39,122 bases of DNA from positions 1-39,122 of the forward strand of contig JALHMO010000058.1 in NCBI GenBank assembly GCA_022844015.1. The letters are read 5' to 3'. Positions 14,287 through 24,494 of this stretch are shown in pieces. Made by a program: the position numbers and the translations under genes. The notes beneath the pieces are model-generated. The model did not search any database. It had not been told where the DNA came from and worked only from the letters and a program-made list of their open reading frames with translations. The number at the start of each line of letters is the position of its first letter. The first letter of the stretch is position 1. Source of the DNA: Reyranella sp. (GTDB lineage: Bacteria > Pseudomonadota > Alphaproteobacteria > Reyranellales > Reyranellaceae).

Positions 14287-15471
14287 CTACCTTTCGCCGT
14301 ATTGCACTGGGCCCTGTTGCACTGGCCCGTGTTGTGCTGGCCCGTGTTGCGCTGGCCCGTGTTGCGCTGGCCCGTGTTGAACCGTGCCGCGTTCGTCCGG
14401 CGCCAGCCGGTCGAACGCCATCAGCAGGTTGCCCACCCGGTTGGCCGACGACAGGCATTCGGCGAGGCGCGGGAAATTGTCGATCAACCAGTTGAACGCG
14501 CCCTGTACGGCGAAGAAGGCCGCCGCCGCCTGGGTGACGTCGCCCAGCAGCATGGTTCCCGCGATGTAGTGCGGCACGCACAGGATCAGCCCGACCAGCG
14601 GCGCCAGGAGCGTGTTGCCGTGCGAGACGTAAGTCGTGCGCATGTGCTGAAAGGCCAGCAGCCGCCACTTGCCGATGACGTGGCCGAGGGCCGAGCCCGC
14701 TTCAGCCGTCGTGGCCTCGACGTCGGCGGCGGAAGGGCTCGCGCCGGTACGCTGGCGGAGATCGGCAAAGACGTACTTCAGTTGCGACTCGGCCTGGTTC
14801 TTGGATTCGATGACGCCGATCAGGTGACGGCCGACGACCATCATGGTGCCGGTGGTGAGGATCGCGTAGGCGATTGCGGCGACCACCAGGTAGCCCGGAA
14901 TGGAGAGACCAATGCCCAGGACCTCGACGTCGAGCGAACCGCCGACCTGCCACAGCACGACGACGAAGGTTGCTGCCGTCAGCACCGAGGCCAGGAGGCC
15001 GACCACCAGGTCGATTGGCGCGTCGGTCGCCAGCCGTGCATCCTCGGCGATGCGATACTCGGCATTCTGATGCTCGCCGTTCCACAGGTCGATTCGGCGA
15101 TAACGTTCGTCGCCCAGCCAGGCGGCGATCAGGTGGCGGCTGACCCAGGCGCGCCACGACCGCTGGAAGGTCATGCGGCCCCACACCGCGATCACGGCGA
15201 GCCCGATACTCAGGGCAGCGAACACCAGCAGCAGTTGGCTCTGGCGCCAGATCGCCGCGCCGTTGCGGAACTCCAGCGCGTTGAAGAAGTCGCGGTTCCA
15301 CACATTGAGCCGGTACTGGACCACGACCTGCAGCACGGTCACCACGGCGAGGAGCGCGATCAGGCTCCAGGCGAGTCGTGCCGTCGGGCCGTGCCAGAAG
15401 CCGCGCGCGCTCCTCCAGAAGCGGCCAAGCGGCCGAATCCGCCCGAGCGCCAGCGGGCCGGCGTCAGGCAT
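14287..15471 (-). CDS. SbmA/BacA-like or ABC_membrane_2 transporter without ATPase domain
   Basis: The 394-residue protein matches the membrane domain of the YddA/SbmA superfamily, with about six helices. Characteristic stretches are YRLNVWNRDFFNALEFRNG (53-71), RYRRIDLWN with EYRIAEDARLATD, and FFAVQGAFNWLIDNFPRLAE. There is no Walker A or ABC signature. The length therefore fits proton-driven SbmA/BacA peptide importers rather than YddA-type ABC exporters. The last 30 residues are five QHGPA-like units. Its start overlaps the preceding Crp-family gene by eight bases. Cargo is unknown; SbmA and BacA import antimicrobial peptides, so a peptide cargo is only a family-based guess. Confidence 0.82.
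   Translation of the reverse strand: MPDAGPLALGRIRPLGRFWRSARGFWHGPTARLAWSLIALLAVVTVLQVVVQYRLNVWNRDFFNALEFRNGAAIWRQSQLLLVFAALSIGLAVIAVWGRMTFQRSWRAWVSRHLIAAWLGDERYRRIDLWNGEHQNAEYRIAEDARLATDAPIDLVVGLLASVLTAATFVVVLWQVGGSLDVEVLGIGLSIPGYLVVAAIAYAILTTGTMMVVGRHLIGVIESKNQAESQLKYVFADLRQRTGASPSAADVEATTAEAGSALGHVIGKWRLLAFQHMRTTYVSHGNTLLAPLVGLILCVPHYIAGTMLLGDVTQAAAAFFAVQGAFNWLIDNFPRLAECLSSANRVGNLLMAFDRLAPDERGTVQHGPAQHGPAQHGPAQHGPVQQGPVQYGER
14302..14379. repeat. In-frame 15-bp tandem repeat at the transporter C-terminus
   Basis: Five units close to TGTTGCGCTGGCCCG encode residues 365-390 of the transporter as QHGPA, QHGPA, QHGPA, QHGPV and QQGPV. Identity between the central units is nearly complete, so the array looks young. 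It ends 18 bases before the next gene's start codon, so copy-number change would alter the C-terminal tail but not the frame. Confidence 0.85.
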
Positions 15472-16240
15472 GGCCCGGGCTCTGCGGCATGCTCTCGCGA
15501 CGGGGTCGGACGCCCAGCAGGCGATCGAACTCGCGCTTGGAGAGGCCGTAGCACTCGCACGCGCGCTGCTGCAGGCCGCGGCGGTCGAGGATGGTGACGA
15601 GGCCGCGGCGATAGCGGATCAGGCCGGCGCGCTGCAGCCCCCCCGCCGCCAGCGAGACGCCGGTGCGCTGCACGCCCAGCATCATGGCGAGGAATTCCTG
15701 GGTCAGCAGGAACTCGTCGGACGGCATGCGGTCGTGCGTCATCAGCATCCAGCGGCAGCAGCGCTGCTGCAAGGTGTGGAAGTGGTTGCACGCCGCCGAC
15801 TGCGCGACCTGGTTGAACAGCGCATGGGCGTAGCGCAGCATCACCGTGCGCAGCGAGGCGCTGGCGGCCAGCGCAGCGCTGAAGCGTGCCGCATCCATGC
15901 GCAGGCCGGCGCCGGGAACCTGGACATAGACGCTGGTCGAGGCGCGGTTGTCGCCGAGAAGCAGCGGCAGGCCGACTACACCCTCGTTGCCGATCGTGCC
16001 GACTTCGGCGGCATCGCCGTTGGCCATGGTGTTGACCAACGAGCCCACGCCGGTCTCGATGAAATAGACGAAGCCCAGCCGCTGGCGCGCCCGGTAGAGC
16101 GATTGCCGGTAGCCGAGCGGAACAGGGCGAAGATGCGGCTCGAGCCGCCGGTAATCCTCGGGCGACAGCAGACCGAGCAATCGGTTGCCGTGGGCGCCCG
16201 CAGTCCTGCGTCTCGCCGCCACCGCGTTGTTCCTTTTCAT
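15464..16240 (-). CDS. Crp/Fnr family transcriptional regulator
   Basis: This 258-residue regulator has a sensory barrel (about 22-125, including VGTIGNEGVVGLPLLLG) and a winged helix (about 178-212, LTQEFLAMMLGVQRTGVSLA). It ends with a tail common to alphaproteobacterial members (RRGLQQRACECYGLSKREFD). It lacks Fnr-type Cys clusters. The barrel loop diverges strongly from E. coli Crp, so cAMP binding is doubtful. It heads an overlapping operon with the SbmA-like transporter and a second Crp-family regulator. The 353-bp divergent gap to the histidine kinase holds candidate operators. Confidence 0.9.
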   Translation of the reverse strand: MKRNNAVAARRRTAGAHGNRLLGLLSPEDYRRLEPHLRPVPLGYRQSLYRARQRLGFVYFIETGVGSLVNTMANGDAAEVGTIGNEGVVGLPLLLGDNRASTSVYVQVPGAGLRMDAARFSAALAASASLRTVMLRYAHALFNQVAQSAACNHFHTLQQRCCRWMLMTHDRMPSDEFLLTQEFLAMMLGVQRTGVSLAAGGLQRAGLIRYRRGLVTILDRRGLQQRACECYGLSKREFDRLLGVRPRRESMPQSPGHA

Positions 16241-16400
16241 CGGGCGCGATCGGCGCCGGCATGTTCCGGCCGATCCGATCAGGCTGCCTTCGGTGAATGA
16301 ATTCCGAAGGACAATTCACACGCACCGAACCCTCGACGTGTGCGCTCATCCGGGGCTCCTGTCGAGACGATTCATCGCTGGCCGGGCGAAATCGGGCCGC

Positions 16401-16457
16401 TGTGTTCAATACCGTACATAGGCGGCAGAGCGTCTGTGTTTGCATACCGCATATGTA
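16401..16457. promoter_or_regulatory. Direct-repeat operator candidate in the Crp/histidine-kinase divergent gap
   Basis: TGTGTTCAATACCGTACATA begins at 16401, and a related sequence begins at 16435 as TGTGTTTGCATACCGCAT and continues ATGTA. The 34-base offset is close to three helical turns. The second copy contains the palindrome GCATATG-like core. Such spaced repeats commonly bind a dimeric regulator; the neighbouring Crp-family protein is a candidate, by inference only. The rest of the gap, 16241-16593, shows no further gene. Confidence 0.4.
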
Positions 16458-16593
16458 CTGTCCGGCAGCAGACATTGGCACTGGACACCCCACGGAAAGG
16501 GACGCCTAAGTAGCGCTCCCTCGCACACAGGATGATCGAGCCCACGGCTCCCACGTGTCAGAGGTCCAGAACGAAGGCTGGGAAAGTGAGGGC

Positions 16594-17376
16594 ATGATGC
16601 CCCGAGAGAACGACCTGCAAGATGCGCGCACCTACAGGCTGATCGGCGGCGAGAGTCCGATGTGGCGCACGGCCGACAGCTACGAGCGCGAGCTGGCGGC
16701 GCTCAGAGCGACGGAAAGCGAGCTGCGAACGGCGCTTGCCCACGACGCGGAGCTGCTGCGCCAGAAGGACGAGCTGCTGCGCCGCCAGGAGCTGCTGACT
16801 GCGGAGGGCGATCACCGGCTGTTGAACAACCTGCAGATGATCGTCGCCCTGCTGTCGCTGCAAAGCCAGCGCGAAGCCAATGGCGAGGTCGCCTCCCGGC
16901 TGGCCGTGGCGGCGGCGCGCGTGCAGGCGATCGCCGGTCTGCACCGCCATCTCCATTCCCTGGACGGTACGCCGACCGTCGAGTTCAAGCCGTACCTCGA
17001 GCAGCTTTGTCGCGACCATGCGACGATGTCGATGTCGGAAGAGTGCCCCGATCAGACGATCGTCGTCGACGCCATCGAGCTTCGACTGCCGACGACCATC
17101 GGCCTCCCGCTCGGCCTGATCGCAAACGAGCTGGTCACCAACGCCATCAAGCATGGCCGCGGGCGGATCACCGTGACACTCGCGCCGGCGGCAAAGGGCC
17201 ATCTACTGTCGGTGTACAACGACGGCTCGACAGTGCCCGCGGGTTTCGACCCCATCGCCCGCAAGGGCCTGGGAATGACCTTGGTCTCTTCGCTTGCCGC
17301 GCAGATCGGCGGCGAGTTGCGGATCGATCGCGGCAACGACAACGATGGCACGAGAGTCACCGTGCTGCTCGCCTGA
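16594..17376 (+). CDS. Sensor histidine kinase, HisKA_2/HWE type
   Basis: The 260-residue soluble kinase has an N-terminal coiled coil (about 25-70), a dimerisation/phosphoacceptor box HRLLNNLQMIVALLSLQSQ with His74, and a HATPase domain. The HATPase domain has the N box NELVTNAIKHG (178-188) and G box GLGMTLVSSLAAQIGG. HRxxNNLQ is the HisKA_2 pattern common in alphaproteobacterial general-stress and light kinases. No PAS, GAF or membrane segment is present, so its input is unknown. GAGGG precedes ATG 16594; an in-frame GTG at 16555 would add 13 residues. No response regulator is adjacent. The divergent neighbour is a Crp-family regulator. Confidence 0.9.
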   Translation: MMPRENDLQDARTYRLIGGESPMWRTADSYERELAALRATESELRTALAHDAELLRQKDELLRRQELLTAEGDHRLLNNLQMIVALLSLQSQREANGEVASRLAVAAARVQAIAGLHRHLHSLDGTPTVEFKPYLEQLCRDHATMSMSEECPDQTIVVDAIELRLPTTIGLPLGLIANELVTNAIKHGRGRITVTLAPAAKGHLLSVYNDGSTVPAGFDPIARKGLGMTLVSSLAAQIGGELRIDRGNDNDGTRVTVLLA

Positions 17377-17566
17377 ACTCTCCTCACCCCTGGGCAGACG
17401 TACCCTGCTCAGGGCGCTCCCCTCGGAGCCGCCGCCCTGCCCCATCAGCAGGCCGGCGACACCGGGGGCGAGCAATTATTCGAGACGCCCGCGCCAGCCG
17501 ACTGTCGGAGAGGAACCCCGTCGCCCGATGGTCACGCCAGAGAGGTCGACGGACCGCTTCACGTCG

Positions 17567-17968
17567 TCACTCACCCTCGCCCTTCAGCAGCGCGGCGACA
17601 CCGAGGCACAGCCAGCCCAGGATGAAGGCGGCGCCGCCGATCGGCGCCACCGCGCCGAGCCATCGCGGCCCGCCGAAGGCGAGCGCATAGAGGGCGCCGG
17701 GAAAGAGCACGCTACCCGCCAGGAACAGGCACTGCGCGACGAGGGCCCAGGGGAGGCTCACCGCCGCGCTGCGCGCCAGGGCAACCACGGCAACGATCGC
17801 CAGGGCATGGATCATCTCGTACTGGCTGCCGGTCTGCAGCCAGTCGCGTGCCTTGCGGCCGGCCTCGGTCGAGAGATCGAGGCCGTGTGCGGCAAAGGCG
17901 CCGATGGCGATCGAGATCGCGCCGCTCAGCGCCGCGATGACGATCCAGCCTTTTGCGTCCGCGCCCAC
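17567..17968 (-). CDS. DUF423 family membrane protein
   Basis: The 133-residue protein has four membrane helices and the DUF423 hallmarks: ALSGAISIAIGAFAAHGL near 13-30, WLQTGSQYEMIHALA near 43-57, LFLAGSVLFPGALYALA, and GPRWLGAVAPIGGAAFILGW. The function of the family is unknown. It lies four bases after the stop of an SDR gene and so is probably the last gene of a crotonase-SDR-DUF423 operon; the functional relation is unclear. The 190-bp gap to the kinase gene contains nothing recognised. Confidence 0.92.
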   Translation of the reverse strand: MGADAKGWIVIAALSGAISIAIGAFAAHGLDLSTEAGRKARDWLQTGSQYEMIHALAIVAVVALARSAAVSLPWALVAQCLFLAGSVLFPGALYALAFGGPRWLGAVAPIGGAAFILGWLCLGVAALLKGEGE

Positions 17969-17972
17969 GCCG

Positions 17973-18776
17973 CTACTGCGTCCGCGGCGGCGGCCGTCCG
18001 CCGGCGGTCATGCCGCCGTCGATCACCAACTCCTGGCCGGTCATGTAGTTGGCGGCGTCGGTGCACAAGAACAACACACCGTTGGCAATGTCCTGCGCCT
18101 CGCCGACACGCGTCAGCGGCACGACCGCCGCGGCGCGCTCGCGCGGATCGATCGGCGCGTTGCGCCGGTTGCCCTCGGCGCCAGTCGGGATCTTGCCCCA
18201 GATCGGCGTGGCGATGATGCCGGGATGCACCGAGTTGCAGCGGATCCCGTCGGCGGCATGCTCCAGCGCCACCGATTTGGCCAGCAGCCGCACGCCGCCC
18301 TTGGTCGCCGAGTAGGCAGCGAGGCCGGGCGCGCCGCGCAGGCCGGCAATCGACGACATCAGGACGATCGAGCCGCCGCCCGCCCGGCGCAGCGCCGGGA
18401 TGGCGTGCTTGATCGACAGGAACACGCCGTCGAGGTTGATCGCCTGCTGACGCTGCCAGTCGGCGAGCGTCATGCTCTCGATCGGCGCCATGATGCCGAT
18501 GCCGGCATTGGCGACCACGATGTCGAGCCGGCCGAAGCGCTTCTCGGCCTCGGCGACGACGCCCGGCCACGCCGCCTCGTCGCGGACGTCGTGATGCAGG
18601 TAGTGCGCCTTGCCGCCCGCCTTGGCGATGCGGTCGATCACGCCCTCGCCCAGCGCGTCGTCGACGTCGGTCACCAGGACCGACGCCCCCTCGCGCGCCA
18701 GCGTCTCCGAGCACGCCTCGCCGATGCCCGAGGCGCCACCGGTGACGATGGCGACCTTTCCCGCAACCTGGCCCAT
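17973..18776 (-). CDS. SDR family NAD(P)-dependent oxidoreductase
   Basis: This 267-residue classical SDR has TGGASGIGEA (12-21), a dinucleotide-preference Asp37 after strand two (TDVDD), NAG (90-92), catalytic Ser142, Tyr155 and Lys159 (YSATK), and the family ending IDGGMTAGG. Asp37 favours NAD(H). The start codon overlaps the stop of the upstream crotonase gene by one base (TGATG), which indicates translational coupling. With that gene it may act on a hydroxyacyl or cyclic CoA intermediate; the substrate is not identifiable. Confidence 0.92.
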   Translation of the reverse strand: MGQVAGKVAIVTGGASGIGEACSETLAREGASVLVTDVDDALGEGVIDRIAKAGGKAHYLHHDVRDEAAWPGVVAEAEKRFGRLDIVVANAGIGIMAPIESMTLADWQRQQAINLDGVFLSIKHAIPALRRAGGGSIVLMSSIAGLRGAPGLAAYSATKGGVRLLAKSVALEHAADGIRCNSVHPGIIATPIWGKIPTGAEGNRRNAPIDPRERAAAVVPLTRVGEAQDIANGVLFLCTDAANYMTGQELVIDGGMTAGGRPPPRTQ

Positions 18777-19549
18777 CAGCGGCCCTTGAAGTTGCCGACT
18801 CGCTTCTCGGCGTAGGACTTGATGCCCTCCTTGAAGTCCTCGGTCTTGCGCGTCCAATCCTGCTCGGTGAGCTCGCGCTCGGTCGCCGCCTCGGCGGCGT
18901 CGGCGAAGCCGCGGCGCATGGTCTCGCGCGTCGACTGCACGGCGAGCGGCCCGCCCTCGGCGATCTCGGTGGCGAGCGCGATCGCCGCCTTGCGCACATC
19001 CGCGAGCGGCACCAGCACGTCGGCCAGCCCCCAGGCATAGGCCTCGTCGCCGCCGATGCGGCGGCCGGTATAGAACATCAGGTTGGCGCGCTGCTGGCCG
19101 ATCAGGCGCGGCAGGGTGAAGGTGAGCGAGAAGCCCGGATGAAATCCGAGCCGCGTGAAATTGGCGGAAAAGCGCGCCTCCGAGCAGGCGACGCGGAAGT
19201 CCGGCATGACCGCGAGGCCGAGGCCGCCGCCGATCGCCGGGCCCTGGATCGCCCCGACGCTGGGCTTCCTGGAGCGGAACAGGCGGGTCGCTTCCTTGTA
19301 GAGATGCTTGCCGGACTCGGCCGCGCCGGTCTGCGGCCGGTTCTGGAAGTCGGCGCCGGCGCAGAACGACTTGCCCTGGGCGCACAGCACGTACGACCGG
19401 ATATTGATGTCGCGGTCGAACGCCTCGAACGCATCGGCGATCTGGTTGATCAGCGAATTGTCGAAGAAATTGTGCGGCGGGCGCTGAATCTCGACGATCC
19501 CGACATGGCCCTCGGTACTGATGCCGATATCCTTGAAGGTGCCGCTCAT
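18776..19549 (-). CDS. Enoyl-CoA hydratase/isomerase family protein (crotonase fold)
   Basis: The 257-residue protein has the crotonase motifs: KSFCAGADFQ (60-69) for one oxyanion-hole backbone, and GPAIGGGLGLAVMPDFRVA (103-121) for the other. FTRLGFHPGFSLTFTLPRLI follows. Usual hydratase glutamates are not clearly present at the expected place (GFHPGFS), so it may not be a plain hydratase. GGGAGA precedes ATG 19549. It heads an operon with an SDR and DUF423, and is divergent, across 78 bases, from a 3-hydroxyacyl-CoA dehydrogenase. Confidence 0.88.
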   Translation of the reverse strand: MSGTFKDIGISTEGHVGIVEIQRPPHNFFDNSLINQIADAFEAFDRDINIRSYVLCAQGKSFCAGADFQNRPQTGAAESGKHLYKEATRLFRSRKPSVGAIQGPAIGGGLGLAVMPDFRVACSEARFSANFTRLGFHPGFSLTFTLPRLIGQQRANLMFYTGRRIGGDEAYAWGLADVLVPLADVRKAAIALATEIAEGGPLAVQSTRETMRRGFADAAEAATERELTEQDWTRKTEDFKEGIKSYAEKRVGNFKGR

Positions 19550-19627
19550 TGTCTTCTCCCTCGGGCTATAAGTGAGCGGCGATATTGCCCCGCCGTCGGG
19601 GCGGCCGTCGAGTTGGGAGGAACGAAA

Positions 19628-20557
19628 ATGTCGCAAAGCGAACGCCATGCCCTGGTCATCGGGGGCGGCACCATGGGCGTGGGAATCATCGCCATGTTCT
19701 TGGGCCACGGATGGAAGGTCGACGTCGTGTCGCGCTCCGCCTCGACGCGCGACGGCCTGCCCGCCGCCTGCGCCCGCGCGCTGGACGCCATGGGCAAGCC
19801 CACGGATACGTCGCGCCTCGCGACCTATGCCACGTTGCCGGAGGCAGCCTGGTCGGCCGTCGAGATCGCCGTCGAGACGGTCACCGAGGACCTGGCCTTG
19901 AAGCGCCAGCTGTTCGCCGAGATGGAGAAGCTCGCCGCCCCCGGCGCGGCGCTGACCTCCAACTCGTCGAGCTTCCCGATCAGCGAGATCGCCCGGGGGC
20001 TGGCGACGCAGCATCGCATGATGGGCCTGCACTTCTTCATGCCGGCCCATCTCATCCCGCTGGTCGAGGTCGTCCGCTCGGTCCACACCGACGTGGCCAA
20101 GGCCGAGCAGGTCGGCGAGACCATGGCGGTGCTCGGCAAGCGCCCGGTCCAGGTGAGGAAGGACGTGATCGGTTTCCTCGGCAATCGCATCCAGGGCGCC
20201 TTGATGCGCGAGGCGCTGTGGCTGATCGAGCAGGGTGTCGCCTCGCCCGAGGATATCGACGCCACCGTGCGGCTGTCCTTCGGCTTCCGCTATGCCGCCG
20301 CCGGCCCGATCGTGCAGAAGGAGCATTCGGGCTGGGACACGACCTGCGCCGTCGCCAAGATCATCTGGCCCGACCTCAGCAACGCCGACGGCCCGCCGCC
20401 GATCCTGCAGCGCAACGTCGACGAAGGCCGCATCGGCTTCAAGACCAAACGCGGCTTCTTCGACTGGGACGACGAGTCGATCGCAAAAGAGCGCGCCCGT
20501 TACGAGCGCGCCCTTCGCAAGTGCCTGGAAATCTTCCGCGAGGAAGGAATTCTCTAG
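19628..20557 (+). CDS. 3-hydroxyacyl-CoA dehydrogenase, NAD-binding
   Basis: This 309-residue enzyme of the FadB/Hbd family oxidises an L-3-hydroxyacyl-CoA with NAD. It has a Rossmann start VIGGGTMGVGI (10-20), SNSSSFPISEIA (111-122), and the catalytic His135-Glu147 pair in HFFMPAHLIPLVEVV. A C-terminal helical domain carries GFLGNRIQGALMREAL and ends GFFDW. The length is normal for monofunctional members. GGGAGG stands before ATG 19628. It is divergent from the crotonase operon, which would supply a 3-hydroxyacyl-CoA, and converges to within nine bases of the helicase gene. Confidence 0.93.
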   Translation: MSQSERHALVIGGGTMGVGIIAMFLGHGWKVDVVSRSASTRDGLPAACARALDAMGKPTDTSRLATYATLPEAAWSAVEIAVETVTEDLALKRQLFAEMEKLAAPGAALTSNSSSFPISEIARGLATQHRMMGLHFFMPAHLIPLVEVVRSVHTDVAKAEQVGETMAVLGKRPVQVRKDVIGFLGNRIQGALMREALWLIEQGVASPEDIDATVRLSFGFRYAAAGPIVQKEHSGWDTTCAVAKIIWPDLSNADGPPPILQRNVDEGRIGFKTKRGFFDWDDESIAKERARYERALRKCLEIFREEGIL

Positions 20558-20566
20558 GCGGCTGCG

Positions 20567-22246
<1,680 letters not shown>

Positions 22247-22416
22247 TGAATACAGTCCTTTTGGCCGCCGGACGCGCCCGTCGGGCACGCCTGTTGAGGG
22301 CGGCTTTTGGCCCGTTCCCGCGCGCGGCTGGGACGGCCCTATTTTTGGGGATTGTCTCGGGATGAAGCGCCGTCACAAGGAATGGGGCGCGTCGCGCGAT
22401 CGCGAGAAACCTTTGT

Positions 22417-22472
22417 CAGCCCGCAAACCGGCGGGCTGGTGCGTATATGATGGTGCGGCGCAGCAGAGTCAA
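22417..22472 (-). promoter_or_regulatory. Candidate promoter and 5' stem-loop of the helicase leader
   Basis: On the minus strand, TTGACT (22472-22467) and CATATA (22449-22444) are 17 bases apart, giving a start near 22437. The first bases of that transcript would form the perfect hairpin CAGCCCGC-cggttt-GCGGGCTG (22438-22417), followed by about 170 bases of leader before the GTG at 22246. No T-run follows, so it is not a terminator. Long structured leaders are known for cold-induced helicases; cold control here is inferred. Confidence 0.45.
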
Positions 22473-22529
22473 GCGACGAAACCGTGGCGGGTTTCCGTCG
22501 ATCGAACCCCTGCAGGAGCACCTGAACGC

Positions 22530-22748
22530 CCTCATCCTGAGAGGATGTGACTTTGTTGAACTCTGTCGTCCCTCTCCTGTCATCCTGAGCGCAGCGAAGG
22601 ATCTCATCGCCAGATGTTCCAAAGTACACTCGGACTAAACGGCGATGAGGTCCTTCGCTGCGCTCAGGACGACAGAAAGTTCGCGGTAGCGACCTCATCA
22701 ATCGCCCAAAAGCGACTATCGAAAAAGTCACAGGCTCTCAGGATGAGG
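22530..22748. repeat. Nested inverted repeat (family C)
   Basis: The outer arms CCTCATCCTGAGAGGATGTG (22530) and its mirror CACAGGCTCTCAGGATGAGG (ending 22748) differ at two or three sites. Inside lies a second pair of 33-base arms, GTCATCCTGAGCGCAGCGAA starting at 22579 and TTCGCTGCGCTCAGGACGAC ending at 22673, around a 29-base loop. The element fills most of the 22247-22790 gap between the helicase and amidohydrolase genes, both on the minus strand. No gene is seen in it. Confidence 0.85.
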
Positions 22749-22790
22749 TCTGTTTGCTTGGCCAATTGGCAAGCCAACAGGCACGCGCAC

Positions 22791-24494
22791 TCAGGTCGAG
22801 ATCGCCCGCTTGTTGCGCAGCAGCTTGCCCGGCAGGTTGCCGGTCGGCTCGTTGTCGCGCAGCAGGACCTCGCCGTTGACGATGGTGGCGTGCATGCCGT
22901 CGCACTTCTGGCGCAGGCGCTTGGCGCCGGCCGGCAGGTCGTTGACGACCTCGGGCATGCGCGCGCCGACGGTGTCGGGGTCGAACACCACGATGTCGGC
23001 CGCCATGCCCTCGCGCAGCAGGCCGCGGTCGTGGAAGCCGAACTGGGTGGCGGTGTCGCAGGTGATCATCTTCACCGCCTCCTCGAGCGTGAAGGCCTGC
23101 TTCTCGCGCACCCAATGGCTCAGCAGGTGAGTCTGCAGGGAGCTGTCCATGATCTGCGAGACGTGTGCGCCCGAGTCGGAGAAAGTGACGACCGAGCGCG
23201 GATGCTTCATCAGCTCCAGCGCCTCGGTCTGATCCTCGTTGGCGATCGGCTGGATCATGAAGAACTTCATGTCGCGCTCGAGCGCCATGTCGATCATCAG
23301 CTCGACCGGATGGGTGTTCTTCTGACGGGCCAGATCGGCCATCGACTTGCGAGTGCCCTTCATGTCGGTCATCGGGAAGATCCAGTCCCATTCGGGCGGA
23401 CGGGCCTCGGCGCCGCGGACCTGCGGACCCTCGTAGGGCTTGGACGCGATCTCGACCAGCTTGCGGCGCTTGTCGGCGTCGAGCAGCCACCTCTTCTGGT
23501 CGGCCAGGGGAAGCTTGCGCATGTCGCGCCACATCTCCCACTTGTCGAACGGCAGCTGGGTCTCGAACGAGAGCAGCACGTTCAGTGCCCGGCTGTGCAC
23601 CTGGGCGAACATGCGGCCGCCCTCGCGGCAGGTGCGCTCGATGATGTCGAAGGTGGTCCGCCAGCTTCCCGGGTTGGTGCGGCGGCTGAACAGGCCGAAG
23701 GTGAACGGCCGCCCGCTCTCGATCGCGAGCCGGCTCATGTCCTCGTAGTACTTCCGCGCCTTGTGACCGTCGGCACCGCGCGGCTCGCCGGCGATCTCCA
23801 CCATGCCGCCGCCCATCGCCTTGACGAGAGTCTCGAACTCCTGCCAGGTCGCCAGCCGGCTCGCCACCGGCCTGTCGTCGGAGGTCTCGTGACTGGCGCT
23901 CCGCGTCGTCGAGAAGCCATGCGCGCCCGCCGCGATCGACTCCCGGGTGTGATGCACCATCGCCTTGAGATCGTCCTCGGTCGCCTGGTCGGTGAAGGCG
24001 CGCTCGCCCATCACGTAGGTGCGGAGCGCACAGTGGCCCATGTAGCCCGCGTAGTTGATTCCCTTCGGCAGCGACTCGAGGACGTCGAGGAACTCGGGGA
24101 AGGTTTCCCAGCGCCACTTGATGCCGGCCTTCATGGCGGCGCGGCTGATGTCCTCGGCACGCTCGAGGTTGCGGATCACGAGGTCCGCCTCGGCCTCGCG
24201 GCACGGCGCCAGGGTGAAGCCGCAATTGCCCATGACCACGCTGGTCACGCCCTGGAAGCACGAGCTGGTACCGATCGGATCCCAGAAGATCTGCGCATCC
24301 ATGTGGGTGTGGCCGTCGACGAAGCCCGGAGCCACCACGCGGCCCTCGGCGTCCATCGTTTCCTTCGACGCCGCTCCATCGATGCGGCCGATCTCGACGA
24401 TCCTGCCATCCTTGACGCCGACGTCGCCGCGATAGCGCGGCAACCCGGAACCGTCGACGATCATGCCGTTCCTGACGACGAGGTCGAATGCCAT
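22791..24494 (-). CDS. Amidohydrolase, N-acyl-D-amino-acid deacylase family
   Basis: The 567-residue metal-dependent hydrolase has the amidohydrolase entry VVAPGFVDGHTHMDAQIFWD (metal ligands His62 and His64), GVTSVVMGNCGFTLAPC (82-98, including the family Cys), VHSRALN, and TFSDSGAHVSQ with a probable metal-binding Asp. It ends with the composite beta domain, GMAADIVVFDP. It resembles D-aminoacylases and related dihydro-hydrolases; the large size matches. The true substrate is uncertain, since many members act on other amide bonds. No pathway neighbour narrows it. A divergent LLM pseudogene begins 108 bases away. Confidence 0.9.
   Translation of the reverse strand: MAFDLVVRNGMIVDGSGLPRYRGDVGVKDGRIVEIGRIDGAASKETMDAEGRVVAPGFVDGHTHMDAQIFWDPIGTSSCFQGVTSVVMGNCGFTLAPCREAEADLVIRNLERAEDISRAAMKAGIKWRWETFPEFLDVLESLPKGINYAGYMGHCALRTYVMGERAFTDQATEDDLKAMVHHTRESIAAGAHGFSTTRSASHETSDDRPVASRLATWQEFETLVKAMGGGMVEIAGEPRGADGHKARKYYEDMSRLAIESGRPFTFGLFSRRTNPGSWRTTFDIIERTCREGGRMFAQVHSRALNVLLSFETQLPFDKWEMWRDMRKLPLADQKRWLLDADKRRKLVEIASKPYEGPQVRGAEARPPEWDWIFPMTDMKGTRKSMADLARQKNTHPVELMIDMALERDMKFFMIQPIANEDQTEALELMKHPRSVVTFSDSGAHVSQIMDSSLQTHLLSHWVREKQAFTLEEAVKMITCDTATQFGFHDRGLLREGMAADIVVFDPDTVGARMPEVVNDLPAGAKRLRQKCDGMHATIVNGEVLLRDNEPTGNLPGKLLRNKRAIST

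Noticed and set aside
14287..15471. Frameshifted ABC exporter that has lost its ATPase domain
   Set aside because: The length matches SbmA/BacA-type permeases that never have the domain, and no ATPase fragment is found downstream.
22417..22438. Rho-independent terminator
   Set aside because: The stem is perfect, but no T-run follows on either strand. It fits the 5' end of the helicase transcript better.
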